Shown here piece after piece: positions 21,900-34,748 of a stretch of DNA of 64,000 nucleotides. Positions within the stretch are counted from its first letter, which is position 1; each line of letters opens with the position of its first letter. The stretch lies in NCBI GenBank assembly GCA_950295325.1, contig OX485809.1, positions 14,010,001 to 14,074,000 on the forward strand, in the 5' to 3' direction. The notes beneath the pieces were generated by a model. The model had not been told where the DNA came from and ran no database searches. It was given only the letters and a program-made list of their open reading frames with translations. Both the position numbers and the translations under genes were made by a program. The stretch is from Polytrichum commune (Eukaryota > Streptophyta > Polytrichopsida > Polytrichales > Polytrichaceae).

Positions 21900-24150
21900 T
21901 TGGACACGTTTACGGAAGTTTCCTATAGCAGCTGTAGCCCCTTACTTGTACATACCTGCAGTCCGTGGAGCAATGTTTTTATACTCCATTGGCTCAGCTG
22001 TAAAGACAAGAAAATTTTGTGACTATAAACTGTTAATTCATCATTTTATTAATCAAACATCTAGTTTATGCCGCTACATATTGTTTAAGTGGCATGAATT
22101 CACTGTATTTCAAGTTTTTCATATGGAGTGTGTTTTAAGTATTGCATCTAAGAGGTAGATGTGCACATTTTGTAATAGGTATATCTATTTCATTTTGTGC
22201 CTAGTCTTTATGAGTCGGGCTCAAAGCTTGTTATAGCTTTTGTCATCCTGCATAAGCTTTAGGGTATAGGCAGCTGAGGGGCTGATGACACCAGCCAGTT
22301 CTGGCACCATCCGTTGGCATTTCCAGTTGTATTAGTCTGAAAAGTGGTGGGCCAACATATATTTCTCAACATAATCCCCAGCAATTACACAGCTGCAACC
22401 GGACGGAACCATTGGTGTGATCAGGGCATGAGTCTTCTCATTACCTGTCAAGACGGGCACTCCAAGTTTCTTCCAAGTTGGTCTCTGTGTGTATGTATGC
22501 AACACTGTCACTATTGTTTCCCTTGATTTCCCTTTGCTTCACAGAGCAACAAATCAAGATATACTTGTTGGGTGAGTATATCTTAAAGAGCCCATCATTG
22601 GCAGTTCTAGTGAAACAGTGATCGAATTGATTTCATGGAGATTAGATCAAGGGACTGTGTTGCTTTGCTCCATATCAGAGATTGATCTCATGATTTGGTA
22701 TCATAAAGATAGGAAATATTTAAGGTTTGGAGGGTTGAGATTGTTTCAAAGATCATGTTGTTTGTTTTTGGTTATATTTCCAGGAAGTCTTAAGAAAATC
22801 TCCCTGATCTTGGAGCCCTACCAATGGAATATAGGATATTTCACGATGTCTGGTGACACTCCAATCAAATGATAGGTAGATATTGAATTCTGGAAATTGA
22901 AATCAACTAAGAAATTATGATATTATGTACACTATCCAAAAAGAAATTGGGGGGTATTTTTTGCTGTCAATTCCAACTGTTTCTATATACTTTTTGATAT
23001 CCCTAAAGTGACTCAAGTATGTGAAAACAAGTATCTAACAAACTAAACTACCAATACAAACTTCTTGTAAGGCACCTTGGTTGGAAATTGAATTGTCAAA
23101 TACCAAAACTTTTTCTTGTACGATTGGCACACATGAGAAGAATCTTAGATTTGTTACTTTTCAAACACATACATCCCTCCCTTGTGCATATAAGGGAGAT
23201 GGCTGTTGTTGTGGATAATGTGTATATGGTTAATCCTAAGAACAAACTTTGACCAGTCAGTTTTTCATCCACTTGAGGTTGAGACGGACTTTTGAATTTC
23301 CAATCCTGATCCTACTGTGAAGAGCATCGCGCAATGAATTACAGTTATCGGTGCATATTACATATCAAAAAGCCAACTCATTCATTGTTTATATGGTCGG
23401 TGTTTACAACTTACTATGTGAGCTATATACAGATGTCTTCAAAGGGACTACAACATATAATAACATGCCTACCAAATATGTAGAAAAAACTTGGTTGAAC
23501 ATGCTGTTAATAACATGCCGATTGTGATGTTTAAAACCAAGTTATGCATTTGTGCACACATGTGCATGATGCGAAAGATACTTGCTACACTAACATGTGC
23601 AATTATTGCATTTCTGAATAGGTCACGTCTTTAGCCATGCAATTACCTAGGGTCAAATTTAGGTTATATAAGCTTATAACTTTGTTTATTCATCCCTATA
23701 ACAATCACAATAAATATATACAATTACAAACAAAATTGAGTACGTTGTATACAAACTCAACTTTAGCTTTCATTGTAAGCCGATTCAAATCAGAAAACAA
23801 AGTGATGAAGTGATCACATAATGAGTCCAAGTAATCAGGTGCATAAATGTGAAACCAATAAGTGAAAAGGGTGTAGGGTTTCTAAAATAGGAAATGTCAA
23901 AGTGGTTAGGGTTATAGTACTCGCTTTTGTTTGCTGCCACTCTTCCAACATTGTCATCTCTGTGTGCATTATGTAGTTGAGAACGTCGTTAGATTTCTTA
24001 TGCATTGTGTAGCCTTGATTCCATAGTATGTGAGGTGCAATTTGTAGAATCGTTGTAGCCGTATTCCTCCGTTGTCTCAAGAACAAAAGCACCAACCTTT
24101 GGTGCAACTTAGAAGCGGTGTTTCTACTTGCAAAGTTGCCGCTTTAGTGG
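21900..24150. other. Intergenic DNA, no gene recognised
   Basis: This includes the presumed 3' flank of the BED/LFY-SAM gene. Open frames are short and show no family resemblance. No LEAFY DNA-binding-domain motif was found here. Confidence 0.5.
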
Positions 24151-24156
24151 ACATGA

Positions 24157-25061
24157 GCCAATCTTCATAGCGCATTTGAGGAAGGATTCAAGGGTGAGAT
24201 TAAGAGACAAATAGGAAGGCGTCCAAACCAATATAAGAGGCGTTGTGTCACTCTTGATATTGAAGGTCGATTTGGAACCGCATTTGCAACAACAAAACAA
24301 CTTCGATTTGAAATAAGTAAATTGTTGTCTGACATCAATGTGAGGCGTGCTTTGGAAGAGGTTGGATTGGGTGCACAAGTGTAGCAAAGGAAACCATTTC
24401 AGAGTCATAAACATGTTCTCATATGCTTGAGGTTTGCTCAAGAGAATTGGACCATTGATGATTGAAAACGTGTGATTTTCAGTGACGAGACAAAGATAAA
24501 TGGGTTTAACTTAGATGGTAGGTCATAGTGTTGGATTGGAGATGGAAGACGTGTTGGACCTCAACATGTCCAACATACCGTGAATCATGGTGATGGGTCA
24601 ATGATGAGTTGAGGATGCCTGACGGCTTTTGGACCGGGAACATGGTACAAAATTAAAGGTAGGATGGATAGGCATTTGTACAAAAAAAGTTCAAAATTTT
24701 TATTGTGGTTCACTATACAAAATTACAATACGGATCCAAGTAGGTTGGTATTTTAACAACATGATAATGATCCCAAGCAAACGAGCAATATCGTGCAAGA
24801 ATGATTGGCATCACAACCATTTCAACTCCTTCAATGGCCTGCAGAATTTCCAGATTTGAATCCCATTGAACACTTTGGGCACTTCTCAAACAATGCTTGG
24901 ACGAATTTGCAACACCTCCAAGAGGTATCCAAGAATTATGGGAGCGTGTGTGTTCAGTGTATCCCAATTTCAGTGAACAAGATTGCATGGCATTCTATGA
25001 GAGCATGCCATAGAGAATTGATATTGTCTTGAAGAGTAGGGGTTATTTGACCAATTACTAG
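24157..25061 (+). pseudogene. Tc1-type (DD34E) transposase pseudogene
   Basis: One frame can be followed from 24157 to 24873 through several stops. It shows a GRRP-like linker, NVRRALEEVGLGAQV, WTIDD-stop-KRVIFSDET with the first catalytic Asp at 24484, QHDNDPKQTS with the second at 24763, and WPAEFPDLNPIEHF with the catalytic Glu at 24868. The last two are 34 residues apart, the DD34E spacing of Tc1-like elements. A one-base deletion near 24875 shifts the frame. After it come CLDEFATPPRGIQELWERV and the terminal SMP-stop-RI...KSRGYLTNY-stop, so the C-terminus is complete. Three stops are TGA where the family has Trp (24463, the VWGC motif, and EWL before the Glu). The N-terminal helix-turn-helix region and the terminal inverted repeats were not identified. 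Confidence 0.9.
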
Positions 25062-25099
25062 AGATTGTAGGCAACTTGAATAAAATTGAGTATCGGTAT

Positions 25100-26880
25100 T
25101 TATTTTCTCATTTGGCTTTGTAGCATATTTCTTACTATCAATGTAATGTGAAATTTTGCATACTAGAGCACAAGTTTGTGCAGTATCATATCCAATTTTC
25201 AGAATAGCTTGTGAATTGTTTGTGGTTGTCTGTTGAAGATGAGTATGTTCAAATAATACTTAGTATTGTTCGTCAGCGTATTCCTCATGTTTTGTTATTG
25301 TTGTAATAGTTTCTCAAAATAGTGCGACTGTCAATAAATTAGCGTGGGGCAACCTAATCACACGTGTCAATGAGGTTGGAATAAAAACTAATTTGTGCCT
25401 AGCCTATGTGTCATGTTGGTTATTTCTTCATCCATGAATATTTTAAGATCCCATGCAAATCATTGACTTAACTTTTAAAAGCATAGGCCTATTTCCAAAA
25501 AGTCAAAGTATTGCATATGAGTATTTTTTTGTTTACTTGAAAGAGTGAAAATTATGAAGTAATATCCTACGTAAATAGGCAAGTGTATAATGAAGCTATG
25601 ACCAAAATATCAACATGAATGGATCATATTTGGAATAGGTATGTTTTATTGCCTATGAAATTAAATGTACTCTAATCATAAATTTTCATCCAAATTTCAT
25701 TTGTGGTAGAGATAGTATTTAATCATTAATAAGTCAAAAGAATTAAAGGAAGAAGTCACAAGAGGCACATGATGAAGCATCCCTAAATTTTGGTATGCAT
25801 GTTGGACACTCAATTTTTTATTTTCTCAACAATGTAGAATCTATAAATTAGGTCTTGTACTCAATTTCAACAGTAAAAAAAAATCACGACCTATCTTAAA
25901 CATCATGTGAAAGGAGTATCTCCAATAGAGGTTTGAAAAACAATAATTTGACATTTTAAACTAAAATCGATCCCTTTGTGGTCACTCGCTTTGTTTAGGG
26001 TTGAAACAAAAATTACTCGGTATGTAGATTCTATGTTGACAACGTTAAAGAACATTTTGGAACTATGTCTAAATTTTGCATAAATATTATCAACATGGGC
26101 AAATAAACCCTTGAAGGTTTCAAGCCATTGTTGCATGGTTTGCATGGCACTTCATAAAAATCCTCAACAATTGGTTTAAAGACAGTTTTCAATTGGTTGA
26201 CGAGACTAACGCTATGTGTGAGCCCGATATGAAGCGTTTCAAATCAAACCATATTTGTTCTATGAAATGGGTGTTATATCTAGCACAACTTATTGCATAC
26301 AAAAAGTGATAACACATTTATACGCAACGATGCTTATCAAACATACATAATGATGTATTGAAGTTCGCACTATTTCTCCAAGCGTGGTTTTTTATGTTCT
26401 CATTCCTTGCATGCATTGATATGATTGAAATAAATGATGTCATATATCGACTCATTAGATGGGGTCACTTTTGACATCATTGGTTAAAATAACAACAAAT
26501 AACCTTAAATACCTCATGTGACGCTTTGAGACCCTTTAAATGTTTTAAAGAATTACTTTAAATCCACTCTACTTTAACTCTATGAAGGGATTTCATGAAT
26601 ACCAAATTAACACATGCTTTGCCGATATGTCAAATTATTAGATGATATGGGATATGCTATGATAGTAGCATTTGTAACCATTGGGTTCTCGACGCCGAAT
26701 TGGACAAGGGTTTGATACTTGGTACAAAATAAGATCCATTGGAAGTCATCCTAGGATCTATCACAAATGGGAAATCCTAGATATCCCAACAACACTAGAA
26801 ATCACATTTGATACTATCACTCATGCCTTTCTTGCTAACGGGGTGCAACTCTTTCCACCTCATGGGGAGAGAAATTAAAT
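25100..26880. other. AT-rich intergenic DNA
   Basis: No coding sequence, RNA gene or clear repeat was seen on either strand. Confidence 0.5.
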
Positions 26881-26890
26881 TACCTTCACT

Positions 26891-27276
26891 TTGAAGGATT
26901 TTTCCAACTACAAATTTGATCAGTTTTTGAGGAAACATTGGCAAAACCCCAACGCAAAATCATTGTTGCTTACCGCACCTCAAATCAAAGACTTGCCTTT
27001 GGAACTAACCGGTGGTTGGCTATTCCAATCTTTAGAGATAAATGATTACGCCAATTATGTTATGAGAAGCTACTGGAAAGTGAGGCACCCTTTGTGTTGG
27101 AGTGTGCTCTCTACAACTCCATGAAAGATAGGTTCCCTTTCATGTTTCAAAATGTGGTATTAGGTAGTATCAAAATTTCCTTTCAAATGGACCATCAAAT
27201 TGATATTACCATGTATCTTGTCAACACCGCTACACTTTGTCATTCTAGGAAATTAGCCTTTTTGACAACATCTTGA
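26891..27276 (+). mobile_element. 3' end of a LINE-type reverse transcriptase (second copy)
   Basis: Two overlapping frames hold parts of the same protein. The first has LLLTAPQIKDLPLELTGGW, the second FVLECALYNSMKDRFPF and NTATLCHSRKLAF. Both match the minus-strand fragment at 3979-4317 (LLLTAPRTIDL, FVLECALYNPIRDKFPS, EATALHHSRGLPSL). One finger Cys pair is lost and a TGA interrupts the frame before LRQLCYEK. It is a dead copy of the same family in the opposite orientation. Confidence 0.6.
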
Positions 27277-27279
27277 TGT

Positions 27280-28680
27280 ACTTCTAGTCACATGAGCCTT
27301 CCAACCTTCCTCGATGTCAAAATCAATTTCATTTCACTTCGTTGGCACTGCTTTCATTCTCTCCAACACAAAACGCTATAACAAAGCCTTTTGAAAGCCT
27401 ACCACAACAATTCATGACCCAATACTCTACATTGGTTCCCGCTTGCCAACAACACTATTGTAGATCCTTAACAATCTTCAACTAAGTTATACTACATTGA
27501 TCATCCCAATTAATGATGGAGGGCTAATAGTGCGTGTGGGAAAGTAGTGAAGGTGATAATAAATTTCTTTGTGCTATGAAATCATTGCCACCAAAAGATA
27601 TAGGAAACATTGTTCATCTCGACATTATTCACTAAAAATATTATTGATAACAACTATTCATTGAAAGATATGGAACTATTCATTTGGCACTATTCACTAA
27701 CAAGTATGTGTTTGCATTAAAATGTTTAAATCACTCTACAAGCACCTTAGGGCATGCACTAAAATTCGTTTAATGTATGGTAAATGAGCATGTATTCGTG
27801 ATTTAGTATCACTCAATAAAAAAATTCAGCCCGCACTTATTTTGAAATTTGGCAAAATAGTAAGTGTTTTGGGAATTAGTACCACATGCACTAATTGGGA
27901 TAATTGGTGTAGTCACAATTAGGCGGTATCACCGACTTCCTCTCACTATGGTAGATGAGGCTAATTCGGTTAGTTTCCTTAATCAAACACCTATTTTGGG
28001 CTCTTAATCAATGGTAACTGGGTGGGTGAGTAATACACGGTGATTTAGCCACACACATTGATGATATTTGGGTTAGTCACCTTTGCAAAAGTCAAACTAC
28101 ACCCAACATCCTCTATAATAAGGAGTGTGGTCTACCAATCTATCACACATTTGATTTTGTGGATGAGGTGGGCAAATTAGGAGACAACATGTGGTTGTGA
28201 CTTGTGAGGTGTTGACCAACTTTGTATTGTGGGTATTATGTAATGTAAAGCCATTGTGGCAACACCTTATATTATCCGTGACCACTTTTAGAGACATCAA
28301 TATTGGCATTCAACTTGGTTTTCATTCAATTTGGCAAATGACCCACGTAGAATTTGCTAAAGATGTCGTCCACCTACACAATAAAATGATAAAATAATCC
28401 CCCCCCTATAACACCAAAATGGGAAGCATAGAATCTTTGAATCCGTAGGCTTGTTCAATACCTTCCTCAACTCCGATTTCAACAATTTCAAATTCTTTGG
28501 TCTTGATTCGCAATTGCTAACCTGCTCAAGCTTCTAATGCCCGAATCCATATGTTGGATGATTCCACAAAGTTGGAGGTGTCCACTTACAACACTTTCAT
28601 GTTATTCAATACGATTTTGTCATCCTACAGGGTGGATGTGTCCCTGCTCTTATTGCTTTGGGAGATGAGAATTATAATCA
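27280..28680. other. Intergenic DNA without recognised genes
   Basis: Only short, non-overlapping open frames without family resemblance occur. Nothing else stands out. Confidence 0.5.
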
Positions 28681-28689
28681 CATACGAGT

Positions 28690-29830
28690 GCACATGTGGT
28701 ACTTTTGGGCCACCCCCTTTCGAGGGAGCCTAAAAGTATCACACAAGCCCTTCGGTGAAGGTGGCCTGCACTTGCAGGCGCCCAAGCCGAACTCGGATGA
28801 TATGTGTATAACGTGAGTAGTTAGATTTTTAAGGGAGATTAAATATGTGTCGTAGTACCTCCGGAGGTTGGGCCTTAGTGTTTTACTAGTGTGACTCATA
28901 CCACCCTAGCTCAATGAACGGAATAACGACAATTTGATGGACCATTCAATTCTTTCTATTTCTTTACTTAGTTCTATTTAGTTTTCTAAGCGGGGGAACT
29001 TGGCCTAAGTCCCATCCTTCACACAAATTCCTTCTTAATTACTTATTTTTGTTTGCACGTCCTAACTCACTACATTAACATATTAGGCATCACCCCTTAC
29101 TTGGTTGGTGCATCCCTTACCTCGGAACCTTCTAAGGCCTCGTGCAGGTCCTTTGAAGGTCGAGTAACATCTCAAACCCTTCGGACATCAATGGTTCGAA
29201 GGGTGGTGTCACTCTACCGAGTTAAGTTTCCGATTCGGGTCTCTTGCCAACAAGGATGTACGATTTATTTTATATGTTTTGATTGTTAAATGTGTTTACA
29301 CTGGATAGACCACGAAATGCAACTCAATGGGACCAGGGTGACGGGCGACCTGTAGGTTCAACATGTTGCGCAATCTTTATAAATTGGGGTCATTACTCCC
29401 AATCTATGGGGCCAACAACATAATAATGGATTCGCGGATCATTAATCCCACCTTTCCATCAACAACATTAAGAGTGGTTATGTCGGTGATTAATCCGACT
29501 TACCACACACGAAACTTGCTAATAAATGAAGCTACTACCACAAAACATACCAAGGGCCCCGAAAACAATGGAGTTGGGTATTCTCTTGGCGGTCAAGTGG
29601 TCAAGCCACTTGACCTTACGAGATAGGTGAGTGAGTTTAGAGATGCGTACCTTAGCCGCGCTCCCTCCAATCCTAAATGGAAGGCTAGCGTTAGTAAATT
29701 TACCTCAATTCTCCTCGGTTGATTTGGGCTCGATGGAGGCCGAGCCGCTACCTCCTTCCTTGCTCCACTTCCCGAGCGTCGACCTTGCCTCCTTCTTTGT
29801 AACTAGTTTGGTAGTAAGCGTACATTAGTT
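28690..29830. other. Retroelement-like non-coding segment
   Basis: This GC-richer block has LTR-like words such as GGTTCGAAGGGTGGTGTCAC near 29191, which recalls the ATCGAAGGGTGGAGTAC ending of the LTR at 13683-15185. No coding domain or paired LTR was found, so assignment is tentative. Confidence 0.3.
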
Positions 29831-29984
29831 AACAATTAAAATATAAAGTATTTATTCTGTACTGTAATTTAATCCTAAGCATAATATTTATACTTAGTGC
29901 ACCTAATTATCTTTCCAATGATCTAAAAATCACTTTAATCGGATAAGAATTGCAAAAGTTATGAGGGTTGGAAGTGTGAGGTCG

Positions 29985-30660
29985 ATTCAACCGACCCTTC
30001 CAACCCACCTATCTACCTTCTAACTTCAAAAATTCATAGCACATTCTTTACTAGTTGGATCTAGGCTTTCCTTATACCATTGGAAAGCTATGAACAAGTT
30101 CTAACTAGGAAAATTATGACATCAGCAGGTTAAGCTAATAGAAATTCAGCAGACTCCTTGTAACACAGCAGTCAATCAAGAAGGCTTAAACTATGTATCT
30201 CGCCTTCAACAATTCATATCTAATTCAAATCTTACTCAAATCAAACGTTCTATATGACCCTAGAGAGATATTAAAAATATGTATTTGATAAAAATATGTG
30301 ATTAGAAAGGTAAGCCAAAGTGAACCCAGAAGATCCTCTGTAATGCAGCAGTCAACCAAAAGTTCTCAAACTATGTGTTCCATCTTCCACAATTCATATC
30401 TAGTTCAAATCATGCTCAAATCAAATGTTCTAAGCCATTTTGGAAAGCTACACAAAATTTCTACTTGGGAAAAATATAACTTCTTAGAATTAAAATTCCT
30501 ATTGGGCTCGCAGGTCTGATCCAGCAGCCGCTACCCACAAGACCACCCACTTTTTCTACTCCATCTTTGGAAATCCATAACTAATTGTCATCTTAATCAA
30601 ATCACAAATGGGAAACGGCTATGGATAGTTATATGAAATCTCTCTAAGAGAAAAATAATA
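29985..30660. repeat. Degenerate tandem array, ~180-bp period
   Basis: The core ATTCATATCTAATTCAAATC...CTCAAATCAAA recurs at about 30028, 30208, 30388 and 30572, each followed by a GGAAAGCTA- and CTAGGAAAAATAT-like block. It has the same style as the array in the 13.7-15.2 kb LTR but is not obviously the same sequence. It is probably the interior of another long LTR. Confidence 0.65.
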
Positions 30661-30799
30661 AGTATCTTGTTCTAGCTTCTGAACTAAGCTTTCAGGGCAT
30701 TGGCAGATGAGGTCAACAATGCCTCCACTCAAAATTCTACCATCCAACCTACCTCTACAAAAGAAGGAATAATTTTGTTGGTGTGTTAATAAACACACA

Positions 30800-31040
30800 T
30801 TCTAACTAGGAGAGAGAGTAGAGGAGGTTCTCAAGCCTTTCTTTTAGGCCATTGAGAATGCATGCTAAAGAAATTTTTCCTAACTACATTGAAGCAGGGT
30901 TTCGCCTAAAAACTAGAGAAAGAGAAAGTTGAGGAGTTTTTAAGCCCTTGTCTTAAGCCATTGAGAATACATGCTAAAGGATTTTTTCCTAACTACATTG
31001 AAGCAGGGCTTCGCCCAAAAACTAGATAAAGAAAGAAAGC
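30800..31040. repeat. Tandem duplication, ~110-bp unit
   Basis: The two units share GCCATTGAGAATNCATGCTAAAG and TTTTCCTAACTACATTGAAGCAGGG-TTCGCC. They start at about 30824 and 30933. GCTAGCATCTACTAA repeats follow at 31370-31450. Confidence 0.8.
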
Positions 31041-31099
31041 TACAAGGTAGAAGGAGGGGTTTTTAAACCCTCTCACAAAAGGGTTGGACCCCTCCTCCA

Positions 31100-33235
31100 C
31101 TGGATCCATTTTTCAAACTCTTTCCCGAAATTTTGGCTTGGGGGTTTTCCCGGTTGAGGTTGCCACCCTCTCGCCGAGGTGGCTCCGACAAAAAACCTTT
31201 AGAAATCTTTCTAATTTTTCCGCCATCGAGTTGGCAAGAGGGCAAGTGGGCAAGTAGCCCCTTTGCTCTCTTTCTTTTTTGTCTTCAAAAGTCTTCAAGC
31301 CGATTTTGTCTTCTTACGCAAAACACCTCCAATAGTCTTGTGTGCCTCACACTAACTAATAAACTAACACTTGCTTAGCTAGCATCTACTAACATTTGCT
31401 TAATAGCTAGCATCTACTAATATTTGCTTAGCTAGTTGCTTTTACTAGCTAGCATATTTTTTCTACTTTGCTATCTTCTAGCACTACTTAGTTTCATTTT
31501 GACCTTCCTTCTTCTAAGCTAAATGCTAAATGAACTAATTTTCCCTAAATTCCCTATCAATTCTAACTTTTAATGCTAACATTCTAACTAAAAGTGATCC
31601 CGCAGAGTGGTGGACCATTCAAAGGGTTCACAGCACCTCTCATCCGTCCACCATAAATGATTTGATATAGCATGTAGGCAATATGCTACTTTATAAAGTT
31701 GACTTGACATTGAAAATAACTTCAATGACTCTATGCCAACAAAGTGGGACACATTATAGATGAATTAACCACAAACTTAGAGAGGGGCATGTTTTTTAAT
31801 TTGGATGGGTGAGATGAATATATGTTTGGATGAAATATTTCCCTCTCATTCTTTCTGCGCAATCACCCCTCCAAAGATGAAAATATAAGTGTGTTGACAT
31901 GAACCATAAATTTGGCTTGTACCTATTGGTACAAGTTAAAAATAAACACACACACATATAGAAGAGCAACCTTCTTTGAGGTGGTCTTTTTAAATGGTGC
32001 AATCATAGTTTGCACTTGAGCCATGTGGCTAGAATTGTCTACTTTTGTTATGACTTATATCTCTTATGTCCCCCTCCCCCTTTACACAAAGTCTTTCTTG
32101 CATGAGCAAAAGATTCTAACATCTTTGGCACTTCCAACTCCCCAAACATTTTTGACCGTTAGATCAAATTATTAATTGTCTTATTCGTTTAACAATTTTA
32201 AATTGTCGATTCCACTTCTAGATTGAAGTTGAGATGCAAATGTTTTGGGATGCCATCAAATTGAAAATTCCTTTTCTATCAAAGTGATCACATATTTTTT
32301 CCCAACTTGTGTTGATCGTTGAGTGAATAATTGTTAATATAGTATACTACTAATGAATTTAATTTCGATAACCAACATAAAGTGAAGCCAATGAAGGTAA
32401 GTTCAAACCATTGTTGAATTGGTACCTATAATATTTTTTGTGATACCATTCGGGTATCTAGAAGGGTGCCTATAGGTATTTGACATTTTTATTTTTATTT
32501 TTGTTATTTTTTCAATACCATTCGGACCTATGTACCATGCAAGTACCTTCATACCTAAGTAAAGATTATATTAGTATCAATACAAGTTAGAACGATAACG
32601 ACTCAAATATTAACTCATATATGCAAGGATTCTCTCACCATGATATACCCATCAAGTATAAAGTTTCACTTATACTACAAATTTTATACCCAACGGTTCA
32701 GTTCTTTGATACCACAATCGATATGGGTTATTGAAACCATGCGTTCACTTACATACTATGCCAACATTGAAGCTCTACCAATGTGGCGTTAACTTACCGT
32801 TACGTTATTAACTTAACATAATATTAGTTATCACCAAGGTTTGGCATAACATTATCCAGCTGGGTCTATGTACTAGGTGGGGCTCATAATAAGTTAGATT
32901 CTAGCAAAATTATACTTTATTTATTCTCATAGTAGAGCATTGCACTGGCATATTCAAGTTGAAGCGTTGTACTGATATTATTAGAATGAAACAAATGATA
33001 GCAACTGCACAATGTTATGGGTGTGAAGCAAGTTTACTGCACCGTCAATATTCTCAAATAATATTGGGTGGTGTGAACCCTACCTAAATCTTGTACGGCT
33101 GGGGCGAACCAACCCGTACATTGGTTCCTTGGAGGCAAGGTTTTAGGCATCCAACAAGGAACGAGTGTACGAGTCGATCGGTTTGCCCAAATCATCTTGT
33201 ACTATGTAGTGGTGTATCAGAAATTGTCAACTAAC
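31100..33235. other. AT-rich intergenic DNA
   Basis: No gene was recognised. At 32420-32620 there are several ATACCATTCGG and GTACC-TA words, resembling pieces found in the long CCX intron at 61.35-61.6 kb. Confidence 0.4.
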
Positions 33236-33239
33236 ATAG

Positions 33240-33720
33240 AAGCCGGAGCCAATAAAAACAAGGTAAATGGGTCTTGAATGGTTAAGTTTTTTTTTCCCAC
33301 TAGCCCACTTCTCTTGGGATTTGAAACATGCGTTTAGTACGAGATGGTTATCAAATCCAAATAGAGACCGTAGCCACTTTCCTCATAATTGCATGAGCTT
33401 GTATAAATATCTTATTCATTATCAAAGTGAAGAGTCTCGTGCTCATTAAACACTCATAGAGGTCCTCCCAATTATGTTGACTATCGACCCTAACATGGTT
33501 ATCATATTTAGACACGTAGTCCAATCACTTTTAAACACGTGTCTTTTTGGTATCCGTTCTTGAAGCCACACCAAACTCAAATATAGGTGTCCGATTAAGA
33601 TGGTTGTTGAATTATACACATCCACCTTAATATAAATGTGGCTAATTTAATTACTTATATTAACAGGACACCTATATTTGAGTGGCGTGTGGTTGGGTGT
33701 GGCTCCAAGAATGGTTACCA
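33240..33720. repeat. Dispersed repeat, copy A
   Basis: It shares blocks in the same order with 59390-59770: GTCTTGAATG, AGCCCACTTCTC, GAGATGGTTA-CAAATCCAAAT and CTCAAATATAGGTGTCCGATTAAGATG. Its right part forms the inverted repeat listed separately. Confidence 0.7.
33559..33709. repeat. Imperfect inverted repeat, ~151 bp
   Basis: The left arm starts CTTGAAGCCACACC and contains CTCAAATATAGGTGTCC. The right arm is its complement, ending GGCTCCAAG. The arms are about 40 bp with a small gap. The same arm sequence lies near 59690-59760, so this is a fold-back element. Confidence 0.75.
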
Positions 33721-34497
33721 AAAATTCATGTGTTTAGAAGAGATTGGACTACATGCTGAAAAAATAATAACTATTATGAACTTGATAGTGAGCATAATTG
33801 GGAGGACCCATATTTGTATTTCATGAGCACAAGAATGTTCACTTTGCTAATGAATAAGACATTCATATGAGCTCTAAAATCAAGAGGAAAGTGGATAGGG
33901 CCTCAATATGGATTTGCTAACCATATCGTACTAATCGAGTGTTTCATATCCCAATAGAAGTGGGTTAATGGGGGATCAAGTAACTATATAAAAAAAACTC
34001 TTCTATTTTCTCTAGTGTATTTTTATTGGCCTTATCAACCATAATCTAATTGGTAGAAGTATGTCAGGTCCGTTCCAGAGAGGAACACTCCCACCACATT
34101 GGCATTTGGATTTAAATGATTTGTTCAATCCTATTAGCAACATGAAAATTTAAATCGTTTTTTTACGCTTGATAAATAATTGGAACATGGGGGTTCACTA
34201 CACTAAATATTGTATTTAGTGTCACTTTCTATTACGCAATTTGCTATTGTCACTTATTATTTGAAATTACGCAATTGCTATATCTCATAATCTACCATTA
34301 AATTTCAAAATGGTTGTTTGGATATTATAGAACTTAAAAAAACTTTTACTTGGTAAAAATTTTACATCCATAGTACAAATATATAGTAGTGTGTGTAACT
34401 CCAACTAGCAAATTACACTAAATATCATAACTAGTGTAGTTTGCAAGTCCCAGTATAGACTCAGGCTCCGCCCTCGTCTATGCTAGGACCCTTCTAA

Positions 34498-34724
34498 ACT
34501 ACAATGTTGTGTCTAATTAGTATGGGTTACCATTTGGAATTACACAATGCTATAGCATTTTACAGAGAGTATCATTAGTTACCGAAATAACATAAATAAT
34601 AAGTATGCACACCAAAGAATATGATATAATCCCGTTGATAGGAAACGAGAATGTTGGTAAAAAGTTATGGGCAACACGTAACTCCGAATGGTAACCCACA
34701 CTAATTAGACAAAAATAATGTAGT
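34498..34724. mobile_element. MITE-like element, 227 bp with ~46-bp inverted ends
   Basis: The ends ACTACAATG and AATGTAGT are inverted. The arms continue through GTCTAATTAGTATGGGTTACC on the left and its complement on the right, with only a few mismatches over about 46 bp. There is no coding capacity. A target duplication is not clear, so the superfamily cannot be stated. ACACTAAATAT fragments just upstream (34200-34440) suggest a second, older element. Confidence 0.8.
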
Positions 34725-34748
34725 GGACCCCCCTTGCTCCAATTCTTT

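Noticed and set aside
21085-24150. LEAFY DNA-binding domain downstream of the SAM exon
   Set aside because: Searched by eye for the conserved NGLDYLFHLY-, KCPTKV- and MRHYVHCYALHCLD-type stretches in the plus frames. Nothing similar was found.
24124-24441. 105-codon minus-strand ORF
   Set aside because: It is the antisense shadow of the Tc1 transposase pseudogene.
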